A DNA stretch of 64,000 bases, taken from contig OY856410.1 in the NCBI GenBank assembly GCA_963693085.1, positions 1,391,460,363 to 1,391,524,362 of the forward strand. The letters run 5' to 3'. The stretch's first letter is position 1. Each line of letters starts with the position of its first letter. Below are positions 36,347-47,323 of the stretch, one piece after another. This DNA is from Alisma plantago-aquatica. Its lineage: Eukaryota > Streptophyta > Magnoliopsida > Alismatales > Alismataceae. A program made the position numbers and the translations under genes. The notes under the pieces are model-generated. The model made no database searches and was not told where the DNA came from. It saw only the letters and a list, made by a program, of their open reading frames with translations.

Positions 36347-38130
36347 TTGCAGTAGGGCTCGGGTACCCTAAGGAGTCGCGAAGTCTGTCAAGGACACAAG
36401 GCGACGAGGTGATTGACCTCAAATACCTAATGAGGACCAGCATCATAAGGAAGGAGGGGGGAGGCTACTTCTACAAGTTCGCAAGGACGAACACACTCCT
36501 CCCGCTCCCTCGCTGCGCCACTTATGACATAGACAAGCTGGTCTTCACTACCACGGAAATTGAAGTCGTGGCGGCAAATACAGCCCACGTCATCGCCGCA
36601 AGTGTCTGGGAAAGAACAAATCCAGAGCTTCGGATGACGGCTACTAATAGGGCTGTCGTCACTCCTGCAATACCAGCCACAGCCACGACGACGACTAAAA
36701 TAGCCGAAGAAGAACCGGTGATCATTGAGGTCACCGAGGCAATAACTATGGGAGCTACCACGGAGAACACGGCCGCAGCTCCCGACATCCCTGTAATGCC
36801 AGTAGAGGCAGAGGAAGAACCGCAGCCGGACGCCAGTAATGAGGTGTTCGCCGCGGTCCTTCAGATGAGACTCGAAGGCGTGCAGCTGACACCGACACCA
36901 CCACCAATGTCTCCAGTCAGAGCTGCTGAAAGGATCGCCGAGGAAGTAGAGGTGGAGCAGCATCCACCCACACCACGACCATCTTCACCGGGACACGAAG
37001 GTGAGGAGGAGACGGCCGCAAGAAGGTCAACACCTCACCCAGAGACATCTGCCTCGCGAACAATAGAGATAAACTCTTCCTCGTCTGGTAGACCAGAGCG
37101 CGAGCAGGGTGTCGTAAGGACAGAAGGGAGGATAGCAGGAACCCCTCCGTCACTCGGGATGATGCTAGGGCATGAGCTCGACTACTTGCGGGAGGTAATG
37201 AATAACAACTCAGCTACCTGTATTTCCCTAACCCGCAAGTTTGCATCTTTCCAAGACAGGCTGAATAGCCAAGAGCAAGAGCTGCTGACTCTAGTTGGCC
37301 TTCCCGGCGGGCTAGAGACTCTGATTGTAACACTGCAACAAGTTCTCCAACGCCTCGACAATATCGAGGAGAGGTTGGATAGAGGGGACGATCATCCGCG
37401 CCGAAGGCAGTCGAGAAGGTCGCCATCTCCCCCTAGCAGTAGTTCTCCTTCTTCTTCGTCAACATCCGCCTCCACAGCAGGGTCCGCCTCCGCCTCCAAC
37501 GAGCAATCCACAACACCCGAGGAGGGAACGCAGCCAAAGTCAACCGACGGAGCTCCAGCAGGATAGGAGAGCTCCTTAGGTCTAGAGGAAGAAAATCCCT
37601 CAGTCTCCTTGGATGAAGTTGAAGATGATAATGAAGACATCAGCATCGGGGGAGACTCTTCTGATGAATCAGAGGGAGAAAAGGGGGACGTGTATGCAGC
37701 TAATGAAAGACACCTCCCCCGAGGAAGACGCTCGATGGCGGATAGGTTCCGTGAGCCATCTAAGATACCTTCCTTCGAGATGGCTGACTTCGACAGAAGG
37801 GCCATCGACTGCCTGACGATCAGAGACCAGAAGCTGCTGGACAAGGTCCTAAGATCGCGGGCAGATGAAGAAGACGTCGTCTGGAGCGACAGCTACTTCT
37901 CCGTATGATGGGGAACACTCTGCGGCATGTTCCGCTCACCGGCCGTCGTCAGAAAAAGACTGTTTAGGGTCCTCGAAAATGCGATAATAGAAAATATCAA
38001 TAGTAGGACAGGTCGGAAGAAAATATACGCCACCACCCCGACCTTGGCAAGAAGGATAATGAAGGGGTAACAAGACTCCACTGTGGTGACCAACATGATG
38101 TGACACATTGACGAGCATAGCCCTAACCTC
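36310..38130 (+). pseudogene. Second ORF of the Athila-like element, middle low-complexity part
   Basis: Frame 1 continues the product: GGIVNLIAVGLGYPKE, then EVIDLKYLMRTSIIRKEGGG and YFYKFARTNTLLPLPRC, then an Ala/Thr/Glu/Pro-rich stretch (about 36,600-37,140), a short helix-forming segment (NSQEQELLTLVGL, LQQVLQRLDNIEERLD, about 37,260-37,380), a Ser-rich run (about 37,420-37,510) and an acidic segment (EDDNEDISIGGDSSDESEGE). In-frame stops occur at 37564, 37906 and around 38068 and 38101. Composition is GC-richer than the flanking LINE and spacer DNA. The role is unknown; it links the N-terminal domain to the protease-like domain. Confidence 0.65.
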
Positions 38131-39447
38131 ATGTTGGCACCGTACAAGCACTGTGACTTTTGGTTCCTCTGCATAGCAGACTTAAAGAACCTCAACGTTC
38201 GGCTGCTGAACTGCAATTGCAACGAGGTGCCGCACTCCGGAATTGCTTTCAGCCGCCCGGAGGACCAAAAGCTGAGGCTTCTACCGTTGCGTCTTCTACG
38301 AGCTATCAAGCAAGGAGCCAAATGTCACGGTGGCGTTTGGAACTTCTATTCTATTCACAACTTCCCCGTCCAGGCTGAAGAGGGAAGCGGAAACAGCACC
38401 TTAGTTGTCTTAAGTGCCATTGAGGTGCTCAATACTTTTGGCAACTTGAGGGCCCTTAGGGGCACATGTTTCTATCACCGCAGGGGCACATACACCATGC
38501 TACTGATCAAAGACGGGCGCTATTTTCGAGACGCAGGGGTACCTGATAAGCTGCTGAATGATGGCCAAGAGGACGAATCTTCACAATCCAGCAGCTCCGC
38601 AAAGAAAGAAGTGGAACTAGAAACTGACACCCATGGGGCAGGAAAGCAGTTAGAGACCCTGCGGAAAGTGCACGGGATGGAAGACACTGCTTCGCCTAGA
38701 GGTACAGAAGGGCTGATCAAAAACTTCGACCGCTTCTCATGCGCTACGCTCACACAGGAGCAGGTAGATGAAATTCTTCTGAAATTAGCAGATGCTACCC
38801 CGGGAGATGTCATTTACAAGGCAGGCAATGTGGTGGTCCCAGTAGATGATCTGAGGGATGTGGTTAAAGAAGGAGGATGTGTGGCGGTATCTGTATTTAC
38901 CGCCTGCATCCAAATATTACAGTCGAAGTTCGAACATGCATACATAGCCCATCCGATGTTGTTCAACGACGTCTGCCTAGCTGATGAAACAGGAGAAAAA
39001 AAGCTTTTTCTGGAAGAGTTGGAAAGCGGGGTCCCTAGCCAAATTTTTCTGCCAATATTGCATTATAACCATTGGACGCTCCTGACGGTCTACACTCGGC
39101 AACGAGCAGGAATCTTTTACAACAGCTCGAACAGCAACAAGAACCATCCAGTGTCGTGTACATCAGAACCGTTGTCATCCGTCGAACGATTAACTCGAAA
39201 ATACTATGACGAGGTGGCAAAGATGATACAACCATTCCTGGACATGCAAGCAAGCAAATGACACGAACTCCAGTTCTGCCACCGCAGCCCGCAACAGTTT
39301 CCCCTATCTAACGACTGTGGCATCTTTGTCCTGGAATGGATAGCAAACAAAGCAGCGCCTGACCAGCTCCAACACATCGATTATCACAGCTAGAGAGGAG
39401 AGTACGTGTGGGAGCTTCTATCTGACGCAGGCGCGCTCATCGGCTAA
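38131..39447 (+). pseudogene. Second ORF of the Athila-like element, C-terminal Ulp1/C48-like cysteine protease domain
   Basis: The same frame continues to TAA at 39445-39447. Its last ~250 codons show a C48-type layout: ATPGDVIYKAGNVVVPVDDL, FEHAYIAHPMLFNDVCLADE, the His box LHYNHWTLLTVYT near 39,061, an Asn exactly 17 residues after the His where the family has Asp (FYNSS), and the nucleophile box SNDCGIFVLEW near 39,310, with Gln seven residues before the Cys rather than six. Stops at 39259 and 39391 interrupt it; both are in frame. Proteases of this fold cleave SUMO-type modifiers; some plant transposons carry them. The element copy is inactive, and the D-to-N change may predate the stops. 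Confidence 0.8.
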
Positions 39448-40426
39448 CCCTCACTGGATCAACATTGCCCTACCTTATCTACTTCACAACTCTAGGACAG
39501 AGTGTGGAGTAAGTTTGGGGGGGGGTACCATGTACCAGTGAGGGAGGTACACAATTTTGTCTTGAATTGTTTATTCTTTTGTTCTTTCCTGTATCATGTG
39601 TACATATATATGCTCATATAATTCCTCTACATATGTACAAAGCCTATATTAGTAAAAACTTGATGCAACTGCTTTCAAAGTTAGTTTTCTTTGTGCTTAA
39701 CGAGATACAAGTTCCGTTATATCTTTCTGATAATGCTACTTCAAACGAACAAAATATTACGTTTTTCCACGCCAAAAATTTTCAAAAAATATAATAATCT
39801 CACAAACAGCTAAGAGACGAGTATGGAGAAGGAAAAAGCTTCCCAAATAGTAGAAATCTCTTTGTTTCCCCTTTACCCAACAAAAATCCCAAAAAGAGAG
39901 AGAAGCCTTATGAGTGTGAATAAAAGCATGAGAGTTGTGCCCAATAAAAGAAATATATATATATATATATACCCGCTTGTTTTCCAAAACTACCCATCTT
40001 TAGGCATGGTAGATCCGGGGCAGTGGTACGTAGGATGTGAAATCACTACTATAAAGCCAACTGGCTTGGACTGCAGGGACCACTTGCCCGATAACGGACC
40101 CTTACCTGGATGGACTGATGGAAAACAAGATGAAAAACCCAAAATGCCTTAGCCTACCCTTTACACAACTTTCTGCCCCGAAAATAAAGCTGTTTGGTGT
40201 GTAAGATAACTTCGGAATCATACAACAAACTCTCATTGAAGCCGTAGAGAAAAATTTTACTGAAATAATAAGGCAAGGAAATGTAGGGTCTTTTGGTTGC
40301 AGTGAGGCAGCATTATCTCTAAAAGCATTGCTATACTTGTTTTACCTCTTGGCCTGAGAACTATACTGTGCAAGGAGAAGCATCACTAAATAAAGTTTAA
40401 ATATTAATTGAGGACAATCAAAATGC
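39448..40426 (+). other. 3' non-coding region of the Athila-like element
   Basis: No coding domain. It holds a first polypurine-like tract TAAGTTTGGGGGGGGG at 39510-39525, a short AT repeat near 39,953-39,970, and ends at the second tract. Confidence 0.6.
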
Positions 40427-40440
40427 TAAGTTTGGGGGAG
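40427..40440 (+). other. Polypurine tract of the Athila-like element
   Basis: TAAGTTTGGGGGAG directly before the 3' LTR start TGATAAC at 40442. This is the usual Athila form. Confidence 0.85.
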
Positions 40441-40441
40441 T

Positions 40442-42220
40442 TGATAACACCAATTTTTGTGATAATTTTGGCCTTTATTCTGTTATCAAAATTGGCCTTT
40501 TCTGCTATTTTCCTCTCTTTTATATGCACTTTCGCAATAAATGGCCGGGCTACGCTCTTAATCAAATATCTTCATCTCTTGCAGAGTTTTTCCTCCGTTT
40601 TGACACAATAAGGCCGTCCCGGCCCACAAATAAGTTCAAGTCTGTTTCGGCCTTCCCGACGCCCGATACGACCCCTGCCCGACAAGGGGGAGCGACACCA
40701 TGATGCACGACAAAGGGATGCCACGCCAGAAGAAACTGACGGACGACACACCCTTTACCCGACAGGGAGCCGATCTCGCCCGGCAGCCAAGGCTTGTCGG
40801 GCGACACAGCCACCCACCGGCAGGCGTGTCGCCCGCCACGTAATTGATTAGCTGACACTCCTGAGTCGAGCGATACGAGTATCGGCCGTCCACCGACCCG
40901 CAAATAAGGAGGACACATGGCGCTTCGAGCACCATAAGTTCCCCCACTCGCCGACTATAAATAAGAGCTACAGGAAGCCGAAAAGACAGTTCGGACAGTG
41001 TGGAACTTGAGCTATCTTTGAGGAGAATCACGAGAGCAGACGTATCGTGCCCCAGTACTCGTATCGGGCGACACTAGGTGAGCTCTTCCTCATCCCGAGA
41101 GGGAGGGGACTGGTTCACCTAGGACTGTACCGGGCGACACTGAGGGCCCATATCGGCCGATGTAGATACGCAACATGAGTGCCTGACACTCATGCCCGAT
41201 AGTAGAACATGTAGCTCCATGCCCGACACGATATCGAACCCGATACGCGTCGCCCGTCTTACGTGCTGCCTGAGAGGGTCCATCGCCTGACATGAGAATA
41301 TTGGCCAGGATCCTTGAGCGATACAGTTGCCCGTCAGGCATGCCGCTCGAGAGGGTGTGCCACCCGACACGACTGTATCGGGCTAGGCCCCTGACCGATA
41401 TCGGGCTGGAGAGCCGTAGTAGTCTGTCGTCCTTCTACATCAAGAAGGCGACACCTATCTTTATTTTCTGTCATTTAATCCTTTACTTATGCATTGTAAT
41501 TAAGACCCTTTATTTGTCCATGGAAATAGAAGAGCTCAATTACTTGCTGCTCTATGCTTGGTACAATCTGTTGGATGACTGCTATGTTTGATATCTGAAC
41601 TCTAGCTTGCATGTTTGGATCGCGTTTCGCTTAGCTACCGAATCGCATTTTTCCGTCGCAACAACTTCGAGAGTTGTGTTGTGGCTCTAGTGTTTGGTCC
41701 GATTCTGGAGTACGAGAGTGCCTGGAACGGAGTCATTTCAGTAACATTCCACTCTAACTTTGAGCCCAGAAACCTCGAGAGGGGTGCCGAGGCTTGGTTA
41801 GAGGTACCCGCTCTGAGAGGAGGGGTGCAGGATGTTACCGGTGCCGCTTGTTATGATGTAGTCTTATCCTTCGTACCTTGCTCTAGCCCTAGTTTTATCC
41901 TTCTGTTTCTGTTGCAAGAAAACCTCTAAAAATTGCTAAATGACTAAAACCTTAAATCTTTCTAGTAACTCCACTTGGAGATAGTTTTCTTGTTTTGTTC
42001 ATGACACCTTACTGCTTCCCTTCTGGGGAATTTATCATCTCTTTATACTTTCCGGAGTGTAGCGTGTCGATTCTGGGTTCTCAACACTACCACCCTTGTC
42101 CCTGTGTTCGACCCCGTAAAAAAAGTTGCGGGGGCCTAGAAGGATTCGGGTTTATAAATGTAAAATCTCGACTACCTCAAATTTGCCTCCAATTTTAGGA
42201 CGCGCGATTTGGGTCGGTCA
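40442..42220 (+). repeat. 3' LTR of the Athila-like element
   Basis: 1779 bp and very similar to the 5' LTR, with scattered differences. TATA box at 40956-40963; ends GGGTCGGTCA, followed by the duplication ATGAG at 42221-42225. Confidence 0.92.
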
Positions 42221-43187
42221 ATGAGGCAACGTGAAGAGGAGGGGTGTGGAGGCGGCAAGATGGGCCTGCGGGTGAGAGGGTGAACCGGAGGAGAGATGAG
42301 AGGGACGAGAGATCTCGTGGGGGTGACAAGGTTGTTATGGGGAGTGATGACAGGAGGGTGTTGGCTGCTAAGGTGGCTGACGGAGGAAGTGGGATTAGGG
42401 TGTTGGCAGAGTAGAAAGGCAGATGGAGTCAGGGCAGCACTGAAGGGGAGATAGCTGGGACGGAAGGGAGTCTGGGCGCGAGAGGTTTCTTTGAGGTGTC
42501 ATGCTTGGAGGAGGAGAGTTTTCCTATGGGGCAGTGAGTGTAGAGGCGGTGGAGTCTGTGGTCGTGCGCGGCACTGGACGGGACAACACCGCTGGGAAAC
42601 TGGTGGAGATCGAGCGTTGGACTCTTGTGAACAGCAAAGCAACCGATGATCACGACAGATGTAGTAAGGAAGATGATAACACTGGAACACTGATGGCACA
42701 CAATAAAGGTGAGCAACAGCAACAAAATATGATCTCAACAGATGACCCACCTGTGAAAGGATACATGCAGTCGAAGGGAACACAGGAGAGCAATGGCACC
42801 ACAACAGACAATAGAAAACATTACTGGGTTCGACCAAGGTTGGGGGAAACCAAGGGTGCAGACTCAAGGCCAAAAAAAAGAGCACAAAAGCGCTATGAAT
42901 TCAGTCCAGCAAAGGGGAAACAAGTTGAGACGAAAACCGAAGATAATCAGGAGATAGGTTCTTATTGATGAGAGGGAGCCAGTGGTTGGAGAGGAAGAGG
43001 ATAACATTCTTTTATCAGGGAAAAGGGAAAGAGACTCAAATGATGGGGTCATGGACATTGATTCTGACTTGGGGCGGGTTTTTCTGGTGAAAAAGCACCA
43101 TGGTTCGTAGATAGGAGAGGAGGGAACAACAAGGAGCTCAGTGCTTTAAGTAGCGGGATATGGGTTGGCCCAGACTCATGAAGGATA
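42221..43187 (+). pseudogene. LINE ORF1 C-terminal part
   Basis: After the Athila-like 3' LTR the LINE resumes. Charged, Arg/Gly/Glu-rich sequence (NRRRDERDERSRGGDK) continues, then from 42501 a 155-codon frame with KGEQQQQNMI, YWVRPRLGETKG and a Lys-rich stretch RPKKRAQKRYEFSPAKGK. This resembles the low-complexity basic tail after the zinc knuckle in plant LINE ORF1 proteins. Several stops and frame changes are present. No strong domain, so the call depends on position between the knuckle and ORF2. Confidence 0.6.
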
Positions 43188-44366
43188 ATGAAAATCTTAA
43201 GTTGGAACTATCGGGGATTGGGCAACCTCGACATGAAGCAGGCTCTCCAAAGATGGTGTGGGAGAGAGTGTCCGAGTTTGGTTTTCGTCTCGGAAACCAA
43301 GATAGCTGGAAACAAATTGGAGCAGTTGAAAAAGAACTGTGGCTTTGTGGACGGGTTTTGCTTGGCAAGTGTGGGACGTTCGGGAGGTTTGGGGTTGTGG
43401 TGGAGAGATATGAAGGTAGATATATAGAGTTTCTCACAACATCATGTGGATTCCATTGTTGAGGTAGATAATAACGGGGTGTAGTGGAGAGCTATTGCTA
43501 TTTATGGCTGGGCTGAGCAAAGTCAAAAATACCGCATGTGGGACCTTATGAGAAGACTCCAAGGGGAATATGTCCTGCCAACTCTGTTCTTTGGGGACTT
43601 CAATGAGATCCTCTCTAATGAGGAGAAGTGGGGAGGCAATGCAAAACCTGATAGGTGGATACATGATTTTAGAGATATGGTGGACACTTGTGGCTTTCTG
43701 GATTTGGGCTTCAAAGGTTGTCCGTATACTTGGCAGAGAGGACGTATGATAGAGACGCTCATTAAAAAATGTTTGGACAGAGGTCTGGTGACGCATAATT
43801 GGTGCCAGCTGTTTGGATCTAGCAAAGTGATCCATCTTCCTATCTATAGCTCTGATCATGCTCCTATCATTATTTGTATGGGAGGGAGAGATTTTCACTG
43901 TAACAAGGCGAGGAAATATTTCCGTTTTGAACCCATGTGGTTGGCTGAAAATGATTGTGAAGAAATTGTTAACAAGTCCTGGACAAATGATGCGGGGATA
44001 GATGTTCATAAGAAGATGGTAAACTGTAGCGAAAAACTCAAAAAGTGGGCGGCTCAAAGATTTGGGAAAATGAAGGAAAGAATAAAAGAGGTGGAGAAGC
44101 GTCTTGGGGAGGAACAAAAGAAATATCCTGATGTAGTTGTTCTTGAGAGATGCATGGAGCTATCTAAAGAACTGGAGTATTGGCATAGATCTAAGGATTC
44201 CTATTGGTGTGCTCGGGCACAGGTGGCAACTTTATGTGAAGGGGACCAAAATACGGCTTACTTTCATCAAAAAGCCTCACAAAGACGTAAAAGAAACCAT
44301 ATTGAAGGGCTGAAAGATGAGCATGGCACCTGGCATACCGAGGGGGGGAAATTCAACATGTGGTGA
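43188..44366 (+). pseudogene. LINE ORF2: apurinic-type endonuclease domain, broken
   Basis: ORF2 starts at ATG 43188 with MKILSWNYRGLGN, then CPSLVFVSETKI, and stays in frame 3 through stops at 43425 and near 43485. The endonuclease motifs LFFGDFNEIL (about 43,590) and IYSSDHAPIII (about 43,845) are intact, the latter holding the catalytic His. The linker WCARAQVATLCEGDQNTAYFHQKAS follows. A shift in the G-run near 44,341-44,348 moves the next part to frame 2. The enzyme nicks target DNA to prime reverse transcription. Confidence 0.9.
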
Positions 44367-45486
44367 CTGAGTTTTTCCAGGATGTATTTTCTTCCAGCAG
44401 TCTGTCTGGTTTTGAGGAGGCTACTAGAGGTATAGAGAAGGTTGTGGATGATGCTATAAACCGTTCTCTAGAAAGGGATATATCTGATTCTGAAATTCTA
44501 GAGGCTCTCAAACAAATGCACCCAAATAAGGTGTCGGGTCCGGACGATATGAAACCCATGTTTTTCCAAAAGTTCTGGAATATTATTGGCAATGATGTTT
44601 CCAACTATATCAAGGGGTGGTGGAAGGGAAGTGCTGAAATTAGTAAGGTAAATTCCACTCTTGTGGTGTTGATACCAAAGGTGGAGAAACCTGTCCAGAT
44701 ATCTGACTTTCTGCCTATAAGCTTGTGTAATGTGATTTACAAAATAGCGTCCAAAGTTATGGCGAATAGACTCAAGCCGTTGATGGATAAAATTACTTCT
44801 GAGAATCAAAGTGCCTTTATTCCGGGGAGAATGATTACTGATAATGCACTTATTTCTTATGAGCTTTTCCATAAGATGAAGAATGAGGGCAAAAATAAGA
44901 AGGGGTTTCTGGCTCTGAAGTTGGACATGTCTAAGGCGTATGACCAGGTTGAATGGAAATTTCTGGATTTTGTCAAACAGAAGATGGGGTTTGGAAGTAG
45001 ATGGAGGCAAAAATCTAGGAGTGTGTTTCTTCTGTTGACCATTCCTTTGCTATCAATGGTGACCGGACTCGAAGCTTCAAGCCTTCCCGTGGACTGCGAC
45101 AGAGTGACCCTCTTTCTCCTTATTTATTCATTCTTTGTGCTGGGACTTTTTCTACTTCCCTTTTGCATGCTGCAAATGCCAAGTTGATCCATGGGATTAA
45201 GGTGAGCAGACATGCACCGTGCATTTCACGTCTTTTCTTTGCATATGACAACATTTTTTTTGCTAGAGCGTCCTATCACGAATGCCTGAATGTAGCTAAT
45301 ATCATTAGCCAGTATGAGCAGGCATCGGGTCAAAGAATCAATCTCTCTAAGATGGAGGTGACGTTTAGCAAGGGAGTGTTGCAAGAAACAAAGGAGGCCA
45401 TTAAAAACCAGCTGGGAGTCAAACAAGTAGACAAACATGCTAAATATTTGGGGCTGCCCACGGCTATAGGGAGATCAAAGAAATAG
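44350..45486 (+). pseudogene. LINE ORF2: reverse transcriptase domain, broken
   Basis: Frame 2 carries NKVSGPDDMKPMFFQKFW, LVVLIPKVEKP, DFLPISLCNVIYKIASKVMA, SAFIPGRMITDNAL and LALKLDMSKAYDQVEW. A shift near 45,040 moves to frame 1, where PSRGLRQSDPLSPYLFILC continues. The catalytic box, normally FADD, reads LFFAYDNIFF near 45,240, so one metal-binding Asp is Tyr. A stop is at 45484. This copy cannot reverse transcribe. Confidence 0.92.
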
Positions 45487-46620
45487 ATGTTTAGTTTTAT
45501 TAAAGATAGAATCTGGAGGAAACTTCAAGGTTGGAAGGAAAAGCTGCTATCCAAGCTGGGAAAGGAAGTGTTGATAAAGTCTATTGCACAGGCCATCCCT
45601 TCTTATATTATGAGTGTTTTCCAAATATCGGCAGGGACACTTGATGAGATACAAGGTTGCATTGCAAGATTTTGGTGGGGAGCTAAAGATAATGAGAGGA
45701 AGTTGTCATGGAAGTATTGGGCGTCATTGTGTAAAGCAAAGAAAGATGGAGGGCTTGGTTTTAGAAATATGCATGTATTTAACCAAGCGCTTCTCACAAA
45801 ACAGGTGTGGCGGCTTATGACAAAACAATCTTCGCTGGCGTACAAGGTCTTAAAGGCTAGATATTTTCCTTCGACGTCTATATTGGAGGCATCAAGGGGG
45901 TATAATCCCAGCTATACGTGGAAGAGTTTATGGGAAGCTAAAGCTTTGATCCTTGAAGGAATCAAATGGAGGGTAGGGAACGGAGAGAGCATCAGAATAT
46001 GGGAGGACAGCTGGATCTATGAATTCAACGGGGACTTGGCGCCCGTACGGGACACAGTTTCTTGGCAGCCTTCTTTGGTTAGTTAGTTGATAGATCGACA
46101 GTCGAGGGGATGGGATGTGGAGCTGATACACCAAGTTTTCCCTCCAGATTTTGGTGAACTGGTTGAGAACGCCCCTACTAGCACCAGATTACCAGAGGAT
46201 ATGTTTTACTGGTGGCCGGATAGGAGAGGTGTATTTACTACCAGGTCGGCTTACTAGTTGGGGCTGTTGGGAAAAAGAGATTTTATTGTATCCACACAGG
46301 CATCTTCAGAGCAGATCTGGAAGGTTGTTTGGGACCATGCGTGGCCGCCGAAGGTTGCTCACTTTCTTTGGCGGGTTACTACAGGTGGTATCGCTACTAT
46401 GGGGAGATTGCTTGACAGACACTGTCAGGTGGATGGTTTGTGTCCGCTATGCCATGAGGAGAAGGAAACCATTCAACACATTCTCTTCTGTTGTGTAGAG
46501 GCTAGAATACTCTGGAGATTGTCACCGACAGTGACTATTATTACATCAGCCCATATTCAATCTTCTAGGCAAACAATCTTAGAGTTGCATGATGGTCTAT
46601 CTTAATAGGAGTTCACGGAG
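45487..46620 (+). pseudogene. LINE ORF2: thumb/connector and zf-RVT domain, broken
   Basis: Frame 1 continues with KLQGWKEKLLSKLGKEVLIK, IPSYIMSVFQI, CIARFWWGAKDNERKLSW and GGLGFRNMHVFNQALLTKQV, the region that follows the RT core in plant LINEs. After stops at 46084 and 46255 the zf-RVT motif appears: WPPKVAHFLWRVTTGGIATM, CPLCHEEKETIQHILFCC. It is followed by tandem stops near 46,603. Confidence 0.88.
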
Positions 46621-47286
46621 GCAGTGGTGAATATGTGGGGGATGTGGACTTACAGGAACCACAAGGTTTTTTAGGAGGATGGGAGGAGCCTCGCCATGTT
46701 CATACGAGTAGCACAAGCATATATTCTCGACACTCGGAGTGCCCGAGAGACAAAAATGAGATAGTGGCAAGCACAAGGTAGCAGCGCGGATGAGCACTGG
46801 AGGAGACCGGCGATGGGGACTGTCAAGATCAACTCTGATGCACCTGTGAAGACGGGAACATGGACAGGGGTGGGTGTCATTGGTCGGGACCATCGGGGTC
46901 GGGCAGTAGCAGCACGAGGTCGACGTCTATGTGGAGGAGGGAGTGTGGCTGTTTGTGAGGCAATGGTTGTGTTAGATGGCATCCAACTGGCCAGGTGGTA
47001 TGGTTGGGCATCCATTGTGGTCGAGTCAGACTCGAGCATAGCCATAGCTGTGCTCAACAGTCTTGCGGAGAGGAGGGACCATCTCGGCCTGATAGTAGAT
47101 GATATAAAAGCTCTTAGTGTTGATTTTTTTTCGGTTTCTTTTGTGCATGTTAGCCGATCCTGTAATTTGGTGGCACATGAGTTGGCCAAGCTTGCAAAAG
47201 TTGGTGATTTCATGTATACGGGTGAAGTGGAGGACTTTCCTCAACCTCTACTGAACCTTGTAAACTCTGATCTTTATGATAAATAA
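46621..47286 (+). pseudogene. LINE ORF2: C-terminal RNase H domain
   Basis: Still in frame 1. The 157-codon segment from 46813 begins GTVKINSDAPVKTGTWTGVG and has GVIGRDHRGRAVAARGRR, CEAMVVLDGIQLA, VVESDSSIAIAV and HVSRSCNLVAHELAKLA. Acidic residues expected in the RNase H active site (SDA, CEA, ESD) are present. The end NLVNSDLYDK with TAA at 47284 is followed by the LINE tail. An extra RNase H at this position is a known trait of one group of plant L1-type LINEs. Confidence 0.9.
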
Positions 47287-47323
47287 ACGGGATCGACCCA
47301 GTTATCAAAAAAAAGTATCTACA

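Larger units (their letters stand above)
30545..42220 (+). mobile_element. Complete non-autonomous Athila-like LTR element carrying a Ulp1-type ORF
   Basis: Two LTRs (30545-32342; 40442-42220) start TGATAACACC and end CGGTCA, flanked by an exact 5-bp duplication ATGAG. The primer site is the Asp-tRNA complement used by Athila elements. Inside are a broken gag (32611-34233), a 1.2-kb non-coding stretch with a TATA-like box, and a ~4-kb second reading frame (35444-39447) that ends in a Ulp1/C48-like domain. No protease, RT, RNase H or integrase of the retroelement kind is present, so it must have relied on another element. It inserted into the LINE on the same strand. Confidence 0.87.
29908..47313 (+). 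mobile_element. 5'-truncated L1-type LINE with RNase H, split by an Athila-like insertion
   Basis: Sequence 29908-30544 and 42221-47313 join into one LINE when the 11.7-kb LTR element between them is removed. It contains the end of ORF1 (DUF4283-like domain and zinc knuckle) and all of ORF2 (endonuclease, RT, zf-RVT, RNase H), followed by a short A-run at about 47307-47313. A candidate degraded target duplication, AAAGTGTCTACAGT at 29897 and AAAGTATCTACATGT at 47313, suggests a 5'-truncated insertion beginning inside ORF1. Multiple stops and shifts make it inactive. Confidence 0.85.

Noticed and set aside
36427..37844. Minus-strand open frames opposite the Athila-like second ORF
   Set aside because: GC-rich low-complexity coding sequence on the plus strand leaves the other strand open by chance; no domain found.
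42429..43058. Minus-strand open frames across LINE ORF1/ORF2
   Set aside because: They are antisense to the clearly coding LINE strand and show no domain.
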